Origin: Polynucleobacter sp.
GTDB taxonomy: Bacteria > Pseudomonadota > Gammaproteobacteria > Burkholderiales > Burkholderiaceae
Assembly: GCF_030693775.1 (NCBI RefSeq)
Contig: NZ_JAUXZY010000004.1
Location: 682,001-746,000 of the forward strand
Reading direction: 5' to 3'
Length of the DNA stretch: 64,000 nucleotides
The translations under genes were made by a program, and so were the position numbers. Shown here piece by piece: positions 1 through 9,277 of the stretch (position 1 is its first letter; every line of letters begins with the position of its first letter). A model generated the notes under the pieces. The model saw only the letters and a list, made by a program, of their open reading frames with translations. It had not been told where the DNA came from and did no database searches.

Positions 1-318
1 CTTACTCAAAAACAAATTGATGTCATGAATTTGCTCGATGAAATTATTGCAGAAGGTAAATTGATTCTGCCGATGAGTTTTGAGCCAGGTGACATTCAGA
101 TTATTCACAACCACCAGATTTTTCATTCACGTAGTGATTTTGAAAATTGGCCAGAGCCCGAGCGCCAGCGTCATTTACTCAGGTTATGGATATCACCCCT
201 CGCTGGAAGACCGCTGCCCGATTATTTTGCTGCTCGATGGGGCTCTGTAAACGCCGGAGATCGTGGAGGGATTATTGTCCCTGGCACCAATTTGACTGTC
301 GAGTTAAATTTTAACTAG
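1..318 (+). CDS. TauD/TfdA-family Fe(II)/2-oxoglutarate dioxygenase, C-terminal part
   Basis: The reading frame is open from the first base of the window, so the gene begins outside it; 105 C-terminal codons are present, ending in TAG. The visible part has the end of the double-stranded beta-helix fold of TauD/TfdA-type dioxygenases: the segment GDIQIIHNHQIFHSR would carry the distal iron-ligand His, and RHLLRLWI carries an Arg in the position that binds the 2-oxoglutarate carboxylate. The ending with GRPLPDYFAARWG and GDRGG is typical of the longer family members seen in proteobacteria. The substrate cannot be read from this fragment. Nothing clear lies in the 114 bases between this gene and the convergent yggT. 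Confidence 0.8.
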   Translation, partial: LTQKQIDVMNLLDEIIAEGKLILPMSFEPGDIQIIHNHQIFHSRSDFENWPEPERQRHLLRLWISPLAGRPLPDYFAARWGSVNAGDRGGIIVPGTNLTVELNFN

Positions 319-432
319 TTGCATTTAAAGACTCTAATGCGCTCTTTGATGCATGTAATCTTGGGTGCGCAATCGTTTAGGAGGCCCTTCAAACGCATCT
401 ACTTGTAAGGGGATGAGACTGATTAACTCAGA

Positions 433-993
433 TCAAAGGAGGGCGCGCGCAATATTACTCAATACAATCTGCGCTATCTGAATCAAAACCAACAAGACGA
501 GCGGCGATAAATCGAGCGGTCCCATGCTTGGTAGGATGCGCTTAATCGGCACAAGCATTGGATTTAATATCTCCGACAGCATGTATTGCGTCGGCGATCC
601 ACGGCCAACCCAGGACAAGACTACGTTGGCGATAATTAAGACGACCAGGATCGACAAAACAAGGCCAATCAGTTCCAGCACAGAGCCAATCAGCAAACTG
701 ATGATCGGCGGAATGGTCCCCAGCAGCAATCCGATCAAAAATACTTTGGCCAATACAACTAAATAGGCCCCCACTATGCAAGCGCTATCAATGCGTCCTA
801 CGCTTGGGATTATTTTGCGCAATGGCATGACCAGCCAGTTTGTCAGCGGCATCAAGTAAAGGCCGATCGGGTTGCCAGAGTGGGGTGATAAATTGAATTT
901 CAGGTATTGCAGATAGCAGCGTAATAGGCACGCGCCACCAATGACCGTGATGGCGATTTCAGAAAGGAGATTGGCAATTTCAAGCAGCATCAT
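433..993 (-). CDS. yggT: YggT family integral membrane protein
   Basis: This 186-residue, very hydrophobic protein has four or more predicted membrane segments and two copies of the YGGT module, around residues 15-75 and 105-180. Each copy contains the family pattern of a short loop with N-P-(hydrophobic)-x-P-(I/L)-(R/K)-(R/K)-(I/L)-(I/L)-P, visible here as TNWLVMPLRKIIPS and ILNPMLVPIKRILPS. YggT proteins are inner-membrane proteins of poorly defined role, linked in some bacteria to osmotic tolerance and cell division. The start is the first of two adjacent ATG codons. It lies 15 nt downstream of lysS on the same strand and is probably the last gene of the recJ-prfB-lysS transcript. Confidence 0.85.
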   Translation of the reverse strand: MMLLEIANLLSEIAITVIGGACLLRCYLQYLKFNLSPHSGNPIGLYLMPLTNWLVMPLRKIIPSVGRIDSACIVGAYLVVLAKVFLIGLLLGTIPPIISLLIGSVLELIGLVLSILVVLIIANVVLSWVGRGSPTQYMLSEILNPMLVPIKRILPSMGPLDLSPLVLLVLIQIAQIVLSNIARALL

Positions 994-1008
994 GCGGTCA
1001 ATCCCGTT

Positions 1009-2559
1009 TTATTGCTCTTCTTCGCGGCGCAAATGAGGGAACAAAATCACATCACGAATATTCGGCGCATCAGTGAGCAGCATTACTAGCCGGTCGATAC
1101 CAATTCCGCAACCGCCGGTTGGAGGCATGCCGTACTCCAGTGCGCGAATAAAGTCGTGATCAAAGTACATGGCTTCTTCATTGCCCGCTTCCTTTTGCTC
1201 GACCTGCTTATGAAAGCGCTGTGCCTGGTCTTCAGCATCATTAAGCTCGGAAAAGCCATTGGCAATTTCACGGCCAGTGATGAAGAGTTCAAAGCGTTCG
1301 GTCACACCAGGGCGAGTATCGGATTCGCGAGCGAGGGGACTGACTTCAATCGGGTAGTCAATGATGTAGGTTGGCTCCCATAAATGATGTTCGGCCACCA
1401 ATTCAAACAGAGCTAACTGCAAGGCGCCAATGCCCGCATTCTTTAGTGCTGGTGCATTAACATCCTCTCCGCCTTTTTTGAGTTCGGCGCGAATAAATTC
1501 AGCATCCTCGAGTTGCGCTGGGGTATAGCTCTTTTTAGATTCCGGGCCGTATTTTAGGATGGCCTCGGTAATGGTCAGGCGCTGAAATGGCTTGCTTAAG
1601 TCAAGTGGACGGCCTTGGTGGGTGAGGGTTGCAGTGCCTTGCGCATCAATCGCAGCAGCCCGAATCAAGCCTTCTGTGAAGTCCATCAACCATTTGTAAT
1701 CGGTATACGCTGCATAAAACTCCATCATCGTAAATTCAGGGTTGTGGCGCGGACTGACACCCTCATTGCGGAAATTGCGATTGATTTCAAAAACGCGCTC
1801 AAAGCCGCCCACGACTAAACGCTTGAGGTAGAGCTCGGGTGCGATGCGCAAAAACATTTGCATATCGAGCGCATTGTGGTGGGTCATAAAAGGCTTTGCA
1901 GTTGCGCCACCCGGAATGGGGTGGAGCATGGGAGTCTCGACCTCCATGAAGTTGGCATCGAGCATATGGCGGCGTAAAGACGCAATGGCTTTACTGCGGG
2001 AGATAAAGGTCGCGCGGGTATCGGGGCTGACGATCAGGTCAACGTAGCGCTGGCGGTACTTGGTCTCTAAATCGGAGAGGCCGTGAAACTTATCGGGCAG
2101 GGGACGCAGCGATTTGCTGAGGAGTCGTAAGGTGCTGCACTCGACCGAGAGTTCACCCTTATTGGTTTTAAACAAGTGCCCCTCAGCTGCAATGAAGTCA
2201 CCCATGTCCCAGTGCTTGAACGCATTGTGAATCTCAGCGCCGCTGATTTCATCGCTAATGTAAAACTGAATTTGCCCAGTGCGGTCTTGAATCGTCGCAA
2301 AACTGGCTTTACCCATCACGCGTTTCAGAACCATACGCCCAGCTACTTTGACCATCACCTTCTTGGCAGCCAATTCTTCTTTATTGAAGCCATCGTAGTG
2401 TGCATGCAGATCGGCTGCGTGGTGCGTCGGAACAAAGTCGTTCGGAAATGCAACGCCTTTAGCGCGCAGCTGCGCTAACTTTTCACGGCGCTCGGCGATG
2501 ATGTGGTTTTCATCCACTGCTTCTGGCGCATTGTCTGGGGTTTGGGCTTTATCGTTCAT
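1009..2559 (-). CDS. lysS: Lysyl-tRNA synthetase, class II
   Basis: LysRS charges tRNA-Lys with lysine in the cytoplasm. At 516 residues the length is normal. An N-terminal OB-fold anticodon-binding domain (about 65-155) precedes the class II catalytic core. Motif 1 is near residues 204-214 ([11 protein letters not shown]). Motif 2 is at about 259-281, with the RNFRNEG and [10 protein letters not shown] signatures that contact ATP and the amino acid. Motif 3 is at 483-497 ([13 protein letters not shown]). The gene follows prfB by 23 nt on the same strand, the same prfB-lysS pairing as in Escherichia coli, which supports co-transcription. Nothing suggests truncation. Confidence 0.97.
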   Translation of the reverse strand: MNDKAQTPDNAPEAVDENHIIAERREKLAQLRAKGVAFPNDFVPTHHAADLHAHYDGFNKEELAAKKVMVKVAGRMVLKRVMGKASFATIQDRTGQIQFYISDEISGAEIHNAFKHWDMGDFIAAEGHLFKTNKGELSVECSTLRLLSKSLRPLPDKFHGLSDLETKYRQRYVDLIVSPDTRATFISRSKAIASLRRHMLDANFMEVETPMLHPIPGGATAKPFMTHHNALDMQMFLRIAPELYLKRLVVGGFERVFEINRNFRNEGVSPRHNPEFTMMEFYAAYTDYKWLMDFTEGLIRAAAIDAQGTATLTHQGRPLDLSKPFQRLTITEAILKYGPESKKSYTPAQLEDAEFIRAELKKGGEDVNAPALKNAGIGALQLALFELVAEHHLWEPTYIIDYPIEVSPLARESDTRPGVTERFELFITGREIANGFSELNDAEDQAQRFHKQVEQKEAGNEEAMYFDHDFIRALEYGMPPTGGCGIGIDRLVMLLTDAPNIRDVILFPHLRREEEQ

Positions 2560-2582
2560 GGGGTTTGAGCTAATCAGAGTAA

Positions 2583-3687
2583 TTAAACGCCTTGCTTCAG
2601 GCTGGCTTCAATAAAAGCATCGAGATCGCCATCTAATACTTTTTGGGTATTGGAAATCTCAACGTTGGTGCGCAAATCTTTAATCCGGCTTTGATCTAAA
2701 ACGTAGGATCGAATTTGATGGCCCCAACCCACATCGGTTTTATTGGCCTCTAATTTATCTTGCTCGACTCGGCGTTTTTGCATCTCGTGTTCATAGAGGC
2801 GTGACTTCAGCATGGTCATGGCCTCGGCTCGGTTGCGGTGCTGGCTACGATCATTTTGGCACTGGACCACAATGCCCGTTGGAATGTGCGTTAGTCGGAC
2901 TGCAGAGTCGGTTTTATTGATGTGCTGACCACCAGCACCCGAGGCGCGGTAAGTATCGGTTCGAATGTCGGCTGGATTGACGTCAATCTCAATCGAATCA
3001 TCAATTTCAGGGTAAACGTAGATGCTGGCAAAGGAGGTATGGCGACCGCCCGATGAGTCAAAGGGCGATTTACGTACTAGGCGATGCACTCCAGTCTCGG
3101 AGCGGAGGTGGCCGTAGGCATACTCCCCATCAATCTTGATGGTGGCGCTCTTAATGCCAGCAACATCGCCATCGGATTCTTCGAGGATCTCAGTTTTATA
3201 GCCTTTGCGTTCGCAGTACTTGAGGTACTGGCGAAACAGCATGCTCGCCCAGTCGCAAGCCTCAGTTCCGCCGGCGCCCGCCTGAATATCAATAAAGCAG
3301 TTGCACGGATCCATCTCATTGTGAAACATACGCCGAAACTCGAGGTCGGCAATCGTTTTGCTATATCCCTCGGTATCAAGCTCAATTGCACTTAAGGTCT
3401 CAAAATCACTTTCTTCTTTGGCCATCTCAAATAATTCGAGGGCGCCCGTGATGTTGGTATTGAGCTTGTTCAGGGTAGAGACGACCCCATCCAATAACTT
3501 TTTTTCTTTGCCGAGCGCTTGGGCCCGCTTTTGGTCATCCCAAATCGAGGGATCTTCGAGGATGGAATTGACTTCCGTTAGGCGACGTGACTTGACGTCG
3601 TAGTCAAAGATACCCCCGAAGTGCTTGCTCGCGTGTGAGCAGATCCTGAAGGGTATTGGAGATGAGGTTGAGTTGTTCGGCTTCCAT
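2583..3687 (-). CDS. prfB: Peptide chain release factor 2, made by programmed +1 frameshifting
   Basis: RF2 terminates translation at UGA and UAA. The gene is in two frames. A 27-codon zero-frame segment starts at ATG 3687-3685 and ends with CTT followed by in-frame TGA at 3606-3604. The +1 frame continues from GAC at 3605 to the stop at 2583, giving 367 residues, close to the 365 of E. coli. The long second frame has the SPF tripeptide anticodon ([11 protein letters not shown]) that reads UGA, and the GGQ peptidyl-hydrolysis loop ([11 protein letters not shown]) with Ala where E. coli K-12 has Thr246. An annotation from 3494 would lose about 60 N-terminal residues. It lies 27 nt downstream of recJ and 23 nt upstream of lysS. 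Confidence 0.96.
3604..3618 (-). promoter_or_regulatory. prfB +1 ribosomal frameshift site
   Basis: Read on the minus strand this is CGG GGG TAT CTT TGA followed by C. It is nearly identical to the classical bacterial RF2 recoding site: a Shine-Dalgarno-like GGGGG, a three-base TAT spacer, the slippery CTT codon, and a UGA C stop in poor context. When RF2 is scarce the ribosome pauses at UGA and slips +1 onto the GAC frame, so RF2 regulates its own synthesis. The site is seen directly; the mechanism is established for the family. Confidence 0.95.
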
Positions 3688-3714
3688 GCTGCCGATTATA
3701 AAGTCAAGCTGCCT

Positions 3715-5481
3715 TTAGGCCTCTGTTCCGATTGATTCATCCAGGGCTTCAATCATGAGTTGTACCCGTGCTTGGCCGCCGAAGCGATCTGCAACCAAGC
3801 GGTAAGCCAAATGCACTCGTGCTGGCAGGGTTTGAGTATGGTTAAACCAGACCCCGCTGACCGGCTTTTCTCCCGGCGCACTGCCAGGCGGCTTCAGTTG
3901 CAGTCGTAGGTGTTTTTCTTTCATTAAGGCTTGGCTAATCACTTCAAATTCACCATAAAAGACCGGCTGTGGGAAGCCTTGGCCCCAGAGTTCTTCCGCC
4001 AATAGGTCGCCTATTTCTACAGTCAATTCATCGGGGCGCAGGCTGCCGTCATGAATGTATTGCCTAGCTAAGAGTCCGTCATCGAGTAATTCATCGGCAA
4101 CCGCCTGAAAGCAGGCATCAAAGCGGGCAAAGCTCGCTTGATCAATCGTGAGGCCCGCTGCCATGGCATGACCACCAAATTTAAGAATGAGACCAGGCTC
4201 ACGTTTAGAAACCAAATCCAATGCATCGCGCAGATGAAAGCCGCTGATCGATCGGCCTGATCCACGCAATTGCGACTGCACATCTTCGGTATCGGCTGGA
4301 GCGAATACGATGGCTGGGCGATTGAAGCGTTCCTTTAGGCGCGAGGCAACAATACCTACGACGCCTTGATGCCAGTTGGCATTCCACAGGCAGAGGGCAG
4401 AGCGGGCTGCTACAAGGCCATCCAACTGCTCTTCTGCTAAATGAGCCAAGGCCGCCTCTTGCATGCCGCCCTCAATCACCCGGCGTTCGCGGTTAATGCG
4501 ATCGAGTTCTTGGGCGATGCGCAGAGCAACATCCACATCGTCTGCCAGCAGCAGCTGAATTCCTAAGGTCATATCGGCTAGGCGTCCGGCTGCGTTGAGC
4601 CTCGGGCCAATGGCAAACCCCAAATCGCCCGCCGTGGCTTTCCGAATATCGCGACCCGCGACATTAAATAAAGCAGCGATACCAGGCTGTCCAATGCCTT
4701 GGCGCATGCGTCGTAGACCGTTGGCAACCAAAATGCGGTTGTTGTAATCGAGCTGCGCAACATCAGCTACCGTTCCTAAGGCAACCAAGTCGAGCAGATT
4801 TTCAATCTTGGGTTGCGTATCTGTCGTAAACATTCCGCGCTGACGAAGTTCGGCACGCAAGGCAATCAGCAGATAAAACACCACACCAACGCCGGCCAGC
4901 GCTTTGCTGGGAAAACCACAACCCGTTTGGTTGGGGTTAACGATTGCTAGCGCACGGGGTATGCAATCACCTGGAAGGTGATGGTCTGTGACGATGACAT
5001 CCATGCCTAATTCGCGGGCACGCTCGACACCCGCATCGCTGGCAATGCCGTTATCTACCGTAATCAAAATGGCAGGCTTGGGCGTTTGGGTGGCGGCAAG
5101 ATCCACTACTTCGGGTGTGAGGCCGTAGCCCATCGTAAAGCGATTGGGGACTAAAAAATGAATATTCGTATTCGGTCCACCCAGTAAACGCAGGCCACGA
5201 ACAGCAACGGCGCACGCGGTTGCTCCATCGCAGTCATAGTCGGCGACAACCAGCATTGGTTTATTTGCCGCAAGCGCATCGGCCAGAATGGTAGCAGTGG
5301 AAAGGCACTGGCTTAACTGGGTTGGGGAGATTAAATGCTTGAGCTCCAGAGCCAGCTCATCGGCGGTCGATACGCCGCGGGCAGCATAGAGTCTAGCCAG
5401 CAATGGGTGCAGTCCTCCCTTACTTAGGGCATCTGCCGCCTCAAGCGAAAAGTCGCGCTGCCGAAAGACGGAATCAATCAT
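3715..5481 (-). CDS. recJ: Single-stranded-DNA-specific 5'-3' exonuclease RecJ
   Basis: RecJ degrades single-stranded DNA 5' to 3' in RecF-pathway recombination, mismatch repair and base-excision repair. I start it at ATG 5481, which overlaps the upstream stop as ATGA and gives 588 residues. The frame stays open further upstream, but that would overlap the preceding gene by about 100 nt and add residues not expected in RecJ. The DHH phosphoesterase motifs are in order: DYDCDG (81-86), TVDNG (141-145), TDHH (165-168), ALGTVAD, and GPRLNAAGR. The DHHA1 domain follows with GVVGIVASR, RGSGRS and the GGH metal/substrate loop. A C-terminal OB-like domain completes the protein. Confidence 0.95.
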   Translation of the reverse strand: MIDSVFRQRDFSLEAADALSKGGLHPLLARLYAARGVSTADELALELKHLISPTQLSQCLSTATILADALAANKPMLVVADYDCDGATACAVAVRGLRLLGGPNTNIHFLVPNRFTMGYGLTPEVVDLAATQTPKPAILITVDNGIASDAGVERARELGMDVIVTDHHLPGDCIPRALAIVNPNQTGCGFPSKALAGVGVVFYLLIALRAELRQRGMFTTDTQPKIENLLDLVALGTVADVAQLDYNNRILVANGLRRMRQGIGQPGIAALFNVAGRDIRKATAGDLGFAIGPRLNAAGRLADMTLGIQLLLADDVDVALRIAQELDRINRERRVIEGGMQEAALAHLAEEQLDGLVAARSALCLWNANWHQGVVGIVASRLKERFNRPAIVFAPADTEDVQSQLRGSGRSISGFHLRDALDLVSKREPGLILKFGGHAMAAGLTIDQASFARFDACFQAVADELLDDGLLARQYIHDGSLRPDELTVEIGDLLAEELWGQGFPQPVFYGEFEVISQALMKEKHLRLQLKPPGSAPGEKPVSGVWFNHTQTLPARVHLAYRLVADRFGGQARVQLMIEALDESIGTEA

Positions 5482-6440
5482 GCTGCTTTGGACCCCGTTA
5501 ATTCTTGCCAGCTCAGTAATGTGGGTGCGCGCCAAAATGCCCAGGATCCTTTTTTGACATCGCTCTTTTGAATAGTGCATTTACGCAGCGCGCCGTTCGG
5601 AAAGTCAATCAGTTTGAGTTCGTCGAGCGATTCATTCAGCAAGGCGGATTGAAGTATTGGCCAAATGGCGGCCGGATCCTTCAGCCAGGCAAACCCACCG
5701 ATCAGGGTATCGGCAGTGACTACGCCACTACAGGGAATAGTGAGGTGGCGGGCAATACCTTTTAAAACGGGATGGTCAGTAATGATGTAGCTTGCTGCTC
5801 TAATTTCATTCGGAGCCTGCAAATCATCGATAGAGCCGATGCCGCTGATCCAAATCGAATTAATGGCAGGCAGGCCACTGGCTTGGCGGGCCTCGTTAAT
5901 CGGACTAATGTGCCACAGCATCTGAATTTCATTCTGCAATTTACGCCAAGCGCGCGCTTTACCGACTTCCGTGGTGTCACGCGGCAACCACCAATCAATA
6001 TTGCGGCCGTGCGCTTGATCAACGGAGTGGGTTGCTAGGCTGACAAAGTGAGCTGGGTTGATAAACCAGTGGCATGGATCGGCAGCGATGATCTCGGCTT
6101 TGAATTCATCTTGAAATAGGGGCTTTGCTTCTTCCAGCAGGGCGGCTGACTCAGCGGCGGTGAGCGGAATGTGATCGGGGTGCATCAAGACCAAATGGTC
6201 GCGGGTGGCATGCAGGTGAATCGGCTGAATGCAGGCCAATACGGAATTGGAGTCAATGACTCCACCTTGAAGACCAAGCATTACAAATGGGGCCGCTGGC
6301 ACACCATCGCCCAGCAAAAATCGCTCATGTGGCAAGCCCTGTGTGGGCACGGTCTGTAGGGAGTCAGCCACAGCATCATCACCAGACAGAAGGAGGGTAA
6401 ATCGTCTTTTTGTTGTCATTCTTCTGATTTTAGGTGGCAT
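5478..6440 (-). CDS. Conserved protein of uncertain function, phosphoglycerate-mutase-like annotation in relatives
   Basis: This 320-residue soluble protein has features I associate with a conserved betaproteobacterial family found just upstream of recJ (COG4255-type), which is often labelled phosphoglycerate mutase without good evidence. Recognisable segments are IQPIHLHATRDHLVLMHP (about 72-89), the central IDWWLPRD, and WRKLQNEIQMLWHISPINEAR with GLPAINSIWISG. These suggest a nucleotide- or metal-dependent phosphatase-like fold, but I cannot name a catalytic centre. The stop overlaps the recJ start as ATGA, so the two are translationally coupled. Met8 (position 6419) is an alternative start. 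The promoter must lie in the 47 nt shared with divergent lolC or inside that gene. Confidence 0.7.
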   Translation of the reverse strand: MPPKIRRMTTKRRFTLLLSGDDAVADSLQTVPTQGLPHERFLLGDGVPAAPFVMLGLQGGVIDSNSVLACIQPIHLHATRDHLVLMHPDHIPLTAAESAALLEEAKPLFQDEFKAEIIAADPCHWFINPAHFVSLATHSVDQAHGRNIDWWLPRDTTEVGKARAWRKLQNEIQMLWHISPINEARQASGLPAINSIWISGIGSIDDLQAPNEIRAASYIITDHPVLKGIARHLTIPCSGVVTADTLIGGFAWLKDPAAIWPILQSALLNESLDELKLIDFPNGALRKCTIQKSDVKKGSWAFWRAPTLLSWQELTGSKAA

Positions 6441-6487
6441 TTACCCATTTCTCCAGCTAGGGCGTCACTATTCACTAAACTAAGGGT

Positions 6488-7750
6488 ATGTTAAAGCTCC
6501 CCATCGAACTGGAAATTGGCCTGCGGTATACCCGCTCACGGCGCAGCAAAGCAGTGGGTAAGCGCGATGGCTTCCTGTCCTTTATCTCCGGGATATCGAC
6601 TGCAGGCATCGCCCTTGGGGTTGCGGCCCTCATCGTCGTGCTATCGGTGATGAATGGTTTCCAGAAAGAAGTGCGCGATCGCATGCTTTCAGTGCTCTCC
6701 CATATTGAAATTACCGCTCCAGATGGTTTGCCGGATTGGCAAGCACTTTCAGCGAAAGTAGCCAGCCAGCCTCATGTGCTGGGTGTGGCACCGATGGTGA
6801 GCTCCCAGGGTTTACTCAGCCGCGGTGAAATTATGCGCGGCGTAGCGGTGCGCGGGGTATCCCCAGCGGAAGAGGGCGGCGTATCAGATTTGCCCAAGCA
6901 ATTTGTGGCCGGTGACATTGCGGACCTGCGCCCCGGAAGTTTTGGTGTGGTGCTGGGAGCGCAGTTAGCCAATATGCTGGGTGTACGTTTAGGTGATCGC
7001 GTTAACTTGATTGTTCCCGAAGGCGATTTGACGCCAGCCGGGGTAATGCCGAGGATGCGCGCACTGAATGTGGTGGGCGTAGTCGATAGCGGCCATTATG
7101 AATACGATAGTTCCTTGGTCATCTTGCATTGGCAAGACGCAGCTGCTTTGCTGCGCTTACGCGATCCATCGGGCTTACGCGTGAAGGTCGATGACATGCA
7201 ACGCGCCCCGCAAATTGCGAATCAATTGGCTAGTCTTGTGCCACAAGCGCTATGGGTAACCGACTGGTCACGCTCGAACCGCAATTGGTTTGCAGCAGTG
7301 CAGACTGAAAAGAAAATGATGTTCATTATTTTGACCCTGATTATTGCGGTCGCGGCATTTAATTTGGTGTCGACTTTAGTGATGACCGTCAATGAGAAGC
7401 AGGCGGACATTGCTATTTTGAGAACCATGGGCGCAAGTCCCGGCTTAATCCAGCGGATCTTTTTAATCCAGGGCTTGGCGATTGGTTTACTGGGTTCACT
7501 CGGTGGGGTTGGGCTGGGTTTACTAGTGGCACTCAACATCGATGTGATTGTGCCCACCATTGAAGCCATCTTCCGTGTGCAATTTTTACCGCGTGACATT
7601 TACTTTATTAGTCAGCTCCCATCCGATGTGCGCCTCAATGATGTGCTGACCGTGGGTTTGATGGCCTTCGGCCTATCTATTTTGGCCACCCTCTACCCCA
7701 GCCGCCGTGCGGCCAAAGTACAGCCTGCGGAGGCATTGCGTTATGAGTGA
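6488..7750 (+). CDS. lolC: Lipoprotein-releasing ABC transporter permease (LolC/LolE type)
   Basis: This inner-membrane permease extracts mature outer-membrane lipoproteins and hands them to LolA. It has 420 residues with the FtsX/MacB topology: one membrane segment near 35-60 after the start motif [11 protein letters not shown], a large periplasmic domain (about 60-270), then three membrane segments (275-300, 325-350, 380-405). The family motif [17 protein letters not shown], a coupling helix, is present at about 300-316. Only one permease gene is seen beside lolD, so it may act as a homodimer (the LolF arrangement); a second lolE elsewhere cannot be excluded. The stop overlaps the lolD start by 8 nt. 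Confidence 0.92.
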   Translation: MLKLPIELEIGLRYTRSRRSKAVGKRDGFLSFISGISTAGIALGVAALIVVLSVMNGFQKEVRDRMLSVLSHIEITAPDGLPDWQALSAKVASQPHVLGVAPMVSSQGLLSRGEIMRGVAVRGVSPAEEGGVSDLPKQFVAGDIADLRPGSFGVVLGAQLANMLGVRLGDRVNLIVPEGDLTPAGVMPRMRALNVVGVVDSGHYEYDSSLVILHWQDAAALLRLRDPSGLRVKVDDMQRAPQIANQLASLVPQALWVTDWSRSNRNWFAAVQTEKKMMFIILTLIIAVAAFNLVSTLVMTVNEKQADIAILRTMGASPGLIQRIFLIQGLAIGLLGSLGGVGLGLLVALNIDVIVPTIEAIFRVQFLPRDIYFISQLPSDVRLNDVLTVGLMAFGLSILATLYPSRRAAKVQPAEALRYE

Positions 7751-8444
7751 TCACGCATTGGTTTTGAGTGCACGTGGTCTTGCCAAGACGTATGGCAAAG
7801 GCACTACCGCGGTTGAGGTATTGAAGGCGATTGATTTAGATGTAGCGCAGTCGGAGAAGGTGGCGATTGTGGGCTCATCTGGCTCTGGCAAAAGTACGCT
7901 ATTGCATTTATTGGGCGGTTTAGATGCGCCAAGTGCAGGGCAAGTCACTTTGGCGGGATCTGACTTAAGTCGCCTCAGCGTTTCAGCCTTGGATCGCTTG
8001 CGTAATCAGTATCTCGGCTTTATTTATCAGTTTCATCACCTCTTAGATGAATTCACGGCGGCGGAGAACGTTGCGTTGCCCCTGCGTATCCGAGGCTTAA
8101 GCAAAGCCGAATCGCTGGAGCGAGCGCATGCGATGTTGATGGCCGTCGGACTACAAAAGCGGGTCATGCATACACCAGGTGAACTCTCTGGCGGCGAGCG
8201 CCAACGCGTTGCTGTAGCCCGCGCCTTAGTTGGTAACCCGGCCTGCGTTTTAGCGGACGAACCCACCGGCAATTTGGATACTGAAACCGCCGATAGCGTA
8301 TTTGATTTGATGCTGGATGTTGCCAAAGAGCAGGGCACTGCCTTTGTGATCGTGACTCACGATCCTATAAGGGCGCGCCGCTGCGATCGCATCTTACGCT
8401 TGGACCATGGCAGCTTAAATCCGATTCCTATCGAGGCGAACTAA
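7743..8444 (+). CDS. lolD: Lipoprotein-releasing system ATP-binding protein LolD
   Basis: LolD powers lipoprotein release by the neighbouring permease. The start is ATG 7743, eight bases inside the lolC end; the frame is open further upstream but the 12 extra residues are lolC coding sequence in another frame. The 233 residues have Walker [10 protein letters not shown] (44-52), the LolD-typical stretch [16 protein letters not shown] near the Q-loop (95-110), the signature LSGGERQRV (148-156), Walker B VLADEPTG (169-176), a D-loop NLD and the switch His in VTHD. Length and motifs are normal. tatD follows 3 nt downstream. Confidence 0.95.
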   Translation: MSDHALVLSARGLAKTYGKGTTAVEVLKAIDLDVAQSEKVAIVGSSGSGKSTLLHLLGGLDAPSAGQVTLAGSDLSRLSVSALDRLRNQYLGFIYQFHHLLDEFTAAENVALPLRIRGLSKAESLERAHAMLMAVGLQKRVMHTPGELSGGERQRVAVARALVGNPACVLADEPTGNLDTETADSVFDLMLDVAKEQGTAFVIVTHDPIRARRCDRILRLDHGSLNPIPIEAN

Positions 8445-8447
8445 GGC

Positions 8448-9272
8448 ATGTGGCTTGATACCCACTGCCATCTCGACGCCCCCGAATTCGTATCCCATTT
8501 AGGCGGAGTCATTGAGGCTGCCGCAAACAATCAGGTGCAAGGCATATTGCTGCCGGCAGTGAAGTCCAGCGATGCTGCAAATATCCGTACCCTAGTAGCC
8601 CAGTATGCACAGAAAATGCCGGGCCTCGTTTATACCCTCGGTATTCATCCGCTGTATGTCGAGCAGTCGACGCAAGCCGATCTTGATTTACTCGCTAGCG
8701 AAGTTAAGGATGCGCTGCACGACCCCCGCTTTGTTGGCATCGGTGAAATTGGTTTGGACTACTTTGTTGAAGGACTTGACCGTACCCGTCAGGCTTATTT
8801 TTTTGAGCAGCAATTGGATTTAGCGCAGGCGCATGACTTGCCAGTAGTCATGCACGTTCGTCGCTCGCAAGATGCGATCTTAAAGGCTTTGCGTCAGCGC
8901 AGTATCCGCAGTGGAATCGCCCATGCATTTAATGGCAGCATGCAGCAAGCAGAGCAATTTATTCAGCTGGGATTTAAGTTGGGCTTTGGTGGTGCCGCAA
9001 CCTATACCCGCGCATTGCAAATTCGGCGCCTTGTTATGCAATTACCACTCAGTAGTTTAGTGACAGAAACCGACGCGCCCGATATACCACCGGCATGGTT
9101 GCGTGACGAAGGAATAGCCCACAACGCACCGCAATTTGTTTCACGCATTGGCACAGAACTTGCCGAATTACGGCAGATGGACGTCGCTGCTTTTGCTGCG
9201 GCAACCTGGAGTAACGCGCTGACCGCGCTGCCGCGTTGGTCGGCAACCCTCAATCCACTTAACAGTAAATAA
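8448..9272 (+). CDS. tatD: TatD-family metal-dependent deoxyribonuclease
   Basis: This 274-residue TIM-barrel metallohydrolase is of the TatD/YcfH group, which has metal-dependent DNase (3' exonuclease) activity and has been tied to DNA repair. Metal-binding motifs appear in order: DTHCHLD (residues 4-10), GEIGLDY near 102-108, VMHVR near 138-142, AHAFNG with a His ligand, and the final TETDAPD. The usual HCFSG element is AHAFNGS here, which keeps the metal His. It follows lolD by 3 nt and precedes comEC by 5 nt, so the four genes from lolC look like one transcript. Confidence 0.88.
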   Translation: MWLDTHCHLDAPEFVSHLGGVIEAAANNQVQGILLPAVKSSDAANIRTLVAQYAQKMPGLVYTLGIHPLYVEQSTQADLDLLASEVKDALHDPRFVGIGEIGLDYFVEGLDRTRQAYFFEQQLDLAQAHDLPVVMHVRRSQDAILKALRQRSIRSGIAHAFNGSMQQAEQFIQLGFKLGFGGAATYTRALQIRRLVMQLPLSSLVTETDAPDIPPAWLRDEGIAHNAPQFVSRIGTELAELRQMDVAAFAAATWSNALTALPRWSATLNPLNSK

Positions 9273-9277
9273 TCCTC

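Noticed and set aside
319-432. Terminator between the dioxygenase and yggT
   Set aside because: Only a weak GCATT/AATGC pairing with a long loop and no T run.
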